Source: S010-25 sp964466455 (GTDB lineage Bacteria; Pseudomonadota; Gammaproteobacteria; SZUA-229). From it: a DNA stretch of 8,092 bases. Position 1 is the first letter of the stretch; each line of letters opens with the position of its first letter. Position numbers and translations under genes: made by a program. The notes beneath the pieces are model-generated. The model made no database searches and was not told the DNA's origin. It was given only the letters and a program-made list of their open reading frames with translations. Below, piece by piece: positions 5,604 to 8,092 of the stretch. The stretch covers positions 1-8,092 of the forward strand of contig CAYXNL010000080.1 of the NCBI GenBank assembly GCA_964466455.1, written 5' to 3'.

Positions 5604-6320
5604 ATGTTTTCATTTGTAAGAGGTTTTGCTGATTGTTTCAGTGGATTTAGCTTAATTTTTCAAACCGGCGTTAAACGTTATGTCATTATTCCGTTTGTGG
5701 TAAATACTGTATTATTTACCAGTGCCTTTATCTTATTAAAGGATAAAATTGATGGCTGGGTACAGCAAGTGCTGCCCAGCTGGCTGGGGTTTCTTGAATG
5801 GCTGATTGAACCTCTGTTTTTTATTGTATTCGCGTTGATAACCTATTATAGCTTTACCTTAATTGCTAACCTGGTGGCTTCGCCGTTTAACAGCCTGTTA
5901 TCTTCACGTATTGAGGCAAATTTAACTGGTGTAAAACCCGTTGATATTAATTCGGATAATATAGTCAAACTAGTTGCTCGCACCATTGCCGCAGAAATAA
6001 AAAAGATAGGCTATTCAATAAAGTGGATGGTTCCACTGTTAATTATAACCATTATTCCGGTTATTAATATTATTGCCCCACTGGCATGGATACTGTTTGC
6101 CGCCTGGTTTTTTGCGCTTGAATATAGCGACTACCCGCTGGCCAACCGTGGTCAGTTATTTAATGAGGTAAGGCAGTACAATCGCCATAACCGTATGCGA
6201 GCTTTTGGACTGGGATGTGGTATTTTTATACTCACCAGTATCCCCTTTATCAATTTTATTGCGATGCCGGTCGCAGTCGCTGCCGCTACCCGCATGACGG
6301 TGAAAATTAATCAGGTATAA
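5604..6320 (+). CDS. cysZ: CysZ-like sulfate transporter (EI24 family)
   Basis: CysZ proteins are inner-membrane sulfate channels that feed cysteine synthesis. The 238-residue product has hydrophobic blocks near 26-45, 62-93, 141-172 and 201-228. It shows family landmarks: an N-terminal FVRGFADCFSG, ASPFNSLLSSRIE at 92-104, LEYSDYPLANRG at 172-183, and a C-terminal FGLGCG with PFINFIAMPVAVAAAT at 214-229. Length is close to the E. coli protein (about 250). GAG lies 6 bases before the ATG as a weak ribosome binding site. SlyX follows after 2 bp, so the two form an operon. No cysteine-regulon genes are nearby, so assignment to sulfate transport rests on the family. A general EI24 membrane protein is the alternative. 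Confidence 0.9.
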   Translation: MFSFVRGFADCFSGFSLIFQTGVKRYVIIPFVVNTVLFTSAFILLKDKIDGWVQQVLPSWLGFLEWLIEPLFFIVFALITYYSFTLIANLVASPFNSLLSSRIEANLTGVKPVDINSDNIVKLVARTIAAEIKKIGYSIKWMVPLLIITIIPVINIIAPLAWILFAAWFFALEYSDYPLANRGQLFNEVRQYNRHNRMRAFGLGCGIFILTSIPFINFIAMPVAVAAATRMTVKINQV

Positions 6321-6322
6321 AG

Positions 6323-6541
6323 ATGACTAATTCTGAATTTGATAGACGTATAACCGAACTGGAAATCCGCTTAACCCATAATGAGGATACACTGGAACAG
6401 TTAAACCAGATTATTATTACCCAGAGAAATGAAATTGATACACTACAAATTCAGCTTGAGTATCTGAATAAAAAGATAAAAGCAGCCCAGAGTTCCCCGC
6501 TTGCGGATGAAAAAGATGAAACACCGCCACCTCATTATTAA
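6323..6541 (+). CDS. slyX: SlyX family protein
   Basis: SlyX is a small cytoplasmic protein of unknown biochemical role, common in gammaproteobacteria. The 72-residue product is a predicted coiled coil over residues 5-56, with hydrophobic residues at heptad-like spacing (ITELEIRL, LEQLNQIII, IDTLQIQLEYL). It ends in the family hallmark PPPHY. The ATG comes 2 bp after the cysZ stop, and the AGG inside the last cysZ codons serves as ribosome binding site, pointing to translational coupling. It converges with nnrS across a 45-bp gap. The name recalls slyD, but slyD is not here. Confidence 0.92.
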   Translation: MTNSEFDRRITELEIRLTHNEDTLEQLNQIIITQRNEIDTLQIQLEYLNKKIKAAQSSPLADEKDETPPPHY

Positions 6542-6579
6542 TGTGGTATTTCAGAATTATACAAATTAAGGTTTCCTGA

Positions 6580-6593
6580 CGGTTCTCTAACCG
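6580..6593. other. hairpin over the nnrS stop codon, between convergent genes
   Basis: CGGTT (6580-6584) and AACCG (6589-6593) form a 5-bp stem with a 4-base loop that contains part of the nnrS TAG. It is the only symmetric element in the slyX-nnrS gap and might slow both convergent transcripts. Neither strand shows a T run after it, so I do not call it an intrinsic terminator. Confidence 0.25.
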
Positions 6594-7780
6594 AAACTAC
6601 CATCACGTCGGGCGCTAACCAGTGGTTTAAAATAAAAGCCCAGCATTAATACAAAGGCTCCAATCCAGAAAAACTGAGCGACCAGTATCCAGTAGAAATA
6701 ATAATCCATCCAGAAAATGGGGAAAATACTACGACAAATTGCACCGGCGCTAATCAGAATAAAAACCCAGGCCAGATCTTCAGGCGGCTCAAACACACTT
6801 CTCCCGGTATGTCCAAGAGAGACTCTTGCTATCATCCCGGCAGTAATCATTGTGATGCCACCATAGGTCATCATATGTAATGATAGATGCGGTAATACAT
6901 GCAGGTAATGGCTCGTCGAGTAGGTAAATATACCCAGCGTAATAAAAGCGATGGCAACATGTAATACCCAGACTAACGGTTTTTTCCATATTTCATTATC
7001 ATACCAGCCCCACAATCTGACAATATTTAAAATGGTTAACACAACTCCGCTTATCATTAAGGCTATTTGCCAGTGAAATATATCTGACGCCACAAAACAT
7101 AGATATAACAATAGTGACACATAACCAAGCTGCGGCCAGTCCTTAATATTTTCCGCGTGGCTTATTGTGTTTTTTGTAAAACCGGGAATAACCCGTGCAC
7201 CCATAACAAAGACCAGGCCAATTACCGTGAAAACGGAAAGCAATAAAACAGTACTTGCTAGGCCATTGGGTAGCCAACCGGCTGCAATACTTAAAAACCA
7301 CATATCCAGTCCCGCAAGCAAAACCAGTTTACCAATAACACCCCACTGCTGATTATTATGTGTTTTTAATAAAGTTCGGGTCAGTACGCTAATTAATGTG
7401 ACGTAAAACAATAAACTACTGATCCATATAACCGGCATTGAGTACGCATAGGGATAAAAACCCAGAACATGTGATAGCACCCAGAACAGGAATAGTACCA
7501 GTAAGGTTTTACCGTTACAGGTTGTTTGCCCGGTCCAGTTTTGTACTGCGGTGAGCAAAAAACCGCTGATTACCGCAAAAGTATAACCAAAGATCATTTC
7601 ATGACCATGCCATTGAGCACGGCTGATCGTTTGTAATGGAATCTGCCAGTGAAAATAAAGCTCGGATGTCCATATCAACATAGCGATAATTGCAAAAATG
7701 ATTGCACCAAGAAAAAACGGTCGGAAACCTGACTGTAATAATGGCAACATTTTAATGGGATTTCGATCTTGTATCTGCAT
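6587..7780 (-). CDS. nnrS: NnrS family haem- and copper-containing membrane protein
   Basis: NnrS is a polytopic inner-membrane protein linked to denitrification and protection from nitric oxide stress; its exact reaction is unsettled. The 397-residue product has the usual length and about twelve hydrophobic segments. Landmarks include SGFRPFFLGA (17-26), WHGHEMIFGY (57-66), GFLLTAVQNWTG (73-84), MGARVIPGFT (193-202) and H274. The closing LHMMTYGGI and MIARVSLGHTGR blocks (301-327) carry H302 and H324. H58, H60, H274, H302 and H324 are candidate metal or haem ligands. No ribosome binding site precedes the ATG, and a second Met at residue 11 is an alternative start. The upstream region holds two FNR/DNR-type boxes shared with a divergent gene, which fits induction by low oxygen or nitric oxide. 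Confidence 0.95.
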   Translation of the reverse strand: MQIQDRNPIKMLPLLQSGFRPFFLGAIIFAIIAMLIWTSELYFHWQIPLQTISRAQWHGHEMIFGYTFAVISGFLLTAVQNWTGQTTCNGKTLLVLFLFWVLSHVLGFYPYAYSMPVIWISSLLFYVTLISVLTRTLLKTHNNQQWGVIGKLVLLAGLDMWFLSIAAGWLPNGLASTVLLLSVFTVIGLVFVMGARVIPGFTKNTISHAENIKDWPQLGYVSLLLYLCFVASDIFHWQIALMISGVVLTILNIVRLWGWYDNEIWKKPLVWVLHVAIAFITLGIFTYSTSHYLHVLPHLSLHMMTYGGITMITAGMIARVSLGHTGRSVFEPPEDLAWVFILISAGAICRSIFPIFWMDYYFYWILVAQFFWIGAFVLMLGFYFKPLVSARRDGSFG

Positions 7781-7853
7781 AATATTTATAGAATCCGAAA
7801 AAGCTGGTTGGACAACAAGAAAATGACTTTGTCTTTAATAAAAATACATTTCC

Positions 7854-7867
7854 TTGATCTGTATCAA
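7854..7867. promoter_or_regulatory. FNR/ANR/DNR-type box A
   Basis: TTGAT-CTGT-ATCAA is a perfect match to the FNR/ANR consensus TTGAT-N4-ATCAA. Its centre (7860.5) lies 80 bp before the nnrS ATG. Reading toward nnrS, class II spacing would put a -10 at 7826-7831, which is a poor CAAAGT, giving a start near 7819. A better -10-like TATAAA (7785-7790) is too close to the ATG unless the message is leaderless. The box is clear; the nnrS promoter details are not. Confidence 0.85.
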
Positions 7868-7913
7868 CTCCTTTTGTCATTCACCTCCCCTTTTTTTAAA
7901 AACTGCTATTTCA

Positions 7914-7931
7914 GCTTGACGTAAGTCAAGC
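7914..7931. promoter_or_regulatory. FNR/DNR-type box B
   Basis: The 18-bp palindrome GCTTGACGTAAGTCAAGC has 7-bp perfect arms around GTAA and contains TTGAC-N4-GTCAA, the Crp/Fnr-family half-site with C/G in place of T/A. Such variants are seen in sites for both FNR and the nitric-oxide sensor DNR/NnrR. Its centre (7922.5) is 62 bp from box A, about six DNA turns. It sits at the class II distance from a -10 for the rightward gene. Confidence 0.85.
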
Positions 7932-7951
7932 ACATTTTTCCAGTGTTGGTT

Positions 7952-7957
7952 TACCGT
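7952..7957 (+). promoter_or_regulatory. -10 element of the rightward FNR-type promoter
   Basis: TACCGT keeps the key TA....T positions and begins 22 bp after the TTGAC-N4-GTCAA core of box B. That spacing places the box centre at -41.5 from a start near 7964, as in class II FNR-activated promoters. The weak -10 and absent -35 fit activator dependence. The leader would be about 45 nt. Confidence 0.55.
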
Positions 7958-7995
7958 TTATCTGTCAATTAAATCCGAGCAAAAAAATCTCAACC

Positions 7996-8001
7996 AGGAG
8001 G
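7996..8001 (+). promoter_or_regulatory. consensus ribosome binding site
   Basis: AGGAGG lies 7 bases before the ATG at 8009. It is the best Shine-Dalgarno sequence in the window, where most genes have weak ones. It fixes the start of the truncated gene and predicts strong translation. Confidence 0.9.
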
Positions 8002-8008
8002 AGCTGTA

Positions 8009-8092
8009 ATGTTATCCCGAAAACCCATTGCTATAAAGTCAATCGCCAGAAAATCAGCAAGCATTGTACTGACTTTATCAGCCTTAACTCTT
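8009..8092 (+). CDS. N terminus of an exported or membrane-anchored protein, cut by the window edge
   Basis: Only 28 codons are present. The peptide starts MLSRKPIAIKSIARKS, rich in Lys and Arg, followed by the hydrophobic ASIVLTLSALTL: the n-region and start of the h-region of a Sec signal peptide or membrane anchor. No twin-arginine motif and no lipoprotein cysteine is seen before the edge. The start is supported by the AGGAGG site. It is divergent from nnrS and has an FNR-type box at class II distance, so a periplasmic denitrification or anaerobic respiration protein (a nitrite reductase or a c-type cytochrome, for example) is a reasonable guess. The visible residues do not identify a family. 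Confidence 0.8.
   Translation, partial: MLSRKPIAIKSIARKSASIVLTLSALTL

Noticed and set aside
6580..6593. Bidirectional terminator between slyX and nnrS
   Set aside because: The stem is 5 bp and there is no T run on either strand, so it is listed only as a weak hairpin.
7752..7880. Minus-strand 42-codon frame overlapping the nnrS start, with a GGAGGTGA just before its ATG
   Set aside because: The frame runs through FNR box A and would lie upstream of the expected nnrS transcript start. The composition is not protein-like, and the Shine-Dalgarno spacing (3 bases) is too short. It could still be a leader peptide if an upstream start exists.

Overview
The window looks like chromosomal DNA of a gammaproteobacterium, somewhat A+T-rich by eye (not counted). 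The main clue is gene order. Read on the minus strand it runs uvrC, pgsA, tRNA-Gly(GCC), tRNA-Cys(GCA), which matches the E. coli uvrC-pgsA-glyW-cysT block. The tRNA-Leu gene that ends the E. coli cluster is absent here. SlyX, QueF, CysZ and NnrS families fit the same assignment. An NnrS gene behind FNR/DNR-type boxes suggests a facultative anaerobe able to meet or respire nitrogen oxides. I cannot name a genus.

Layout. 1-148: no convincing gene; an 11-bp direct repeat that may run off the left edge. 149-463 (minus): tRNA-Cys with encoded CCA, an intrinsic terminator, and tRNA-Gly without encoded CCA. 464-704: leader and a strong stable-RNA-type promoter (UP-like A/T tract, TTGACA, 16 bp, TAGAAT) for the tRNAs, overlapped by an inverted repeat. 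705-3222 (minus): pgsA and uvrC, both intact. 3223-3425: divergent promoter region between uvrC and queF, with an 'in-spacer' palindrome on the uvrC side and a widely spaced inverted repeat on the queF side. 3426-4095 (plus): queF and a 68-residue membrane protein. 4096-4208: A/T-rich spacer with a direct repeat and a terminator-like hairpin. 4209-5501 (plus): a short FGGY sugar kinase, probably D-ribulose kinase-like. 5604-6541 (plus): cysZ and slyX, 2 bp apart. 6587-7780 (minus): nnrS, convergent with slyX. 7781-8008: divergent control region with two FNR/DNR-family boxes. 8009-8092 (plus): start of a gene with a strong ribosome binding site and an export-signal-like N terminus, cut by the window edge.

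Most genes are core housekeeping functions: anionic phospholipid synthesis (PgsA), nucleotide excision repair (UvrC), queuosine synthesis (QueF), sulfate uptake (CysZ) and tRNA supply. They are neighbours more than members of one pathway. The part most likely to lead to a coherent physiological module is the right end, where nnrS and the truncated divergent gene share a promoter region with two well-formed Crp/Fnr-family sites. I saw no mobile element, CRISPR array, defence system or other clearly novel system.
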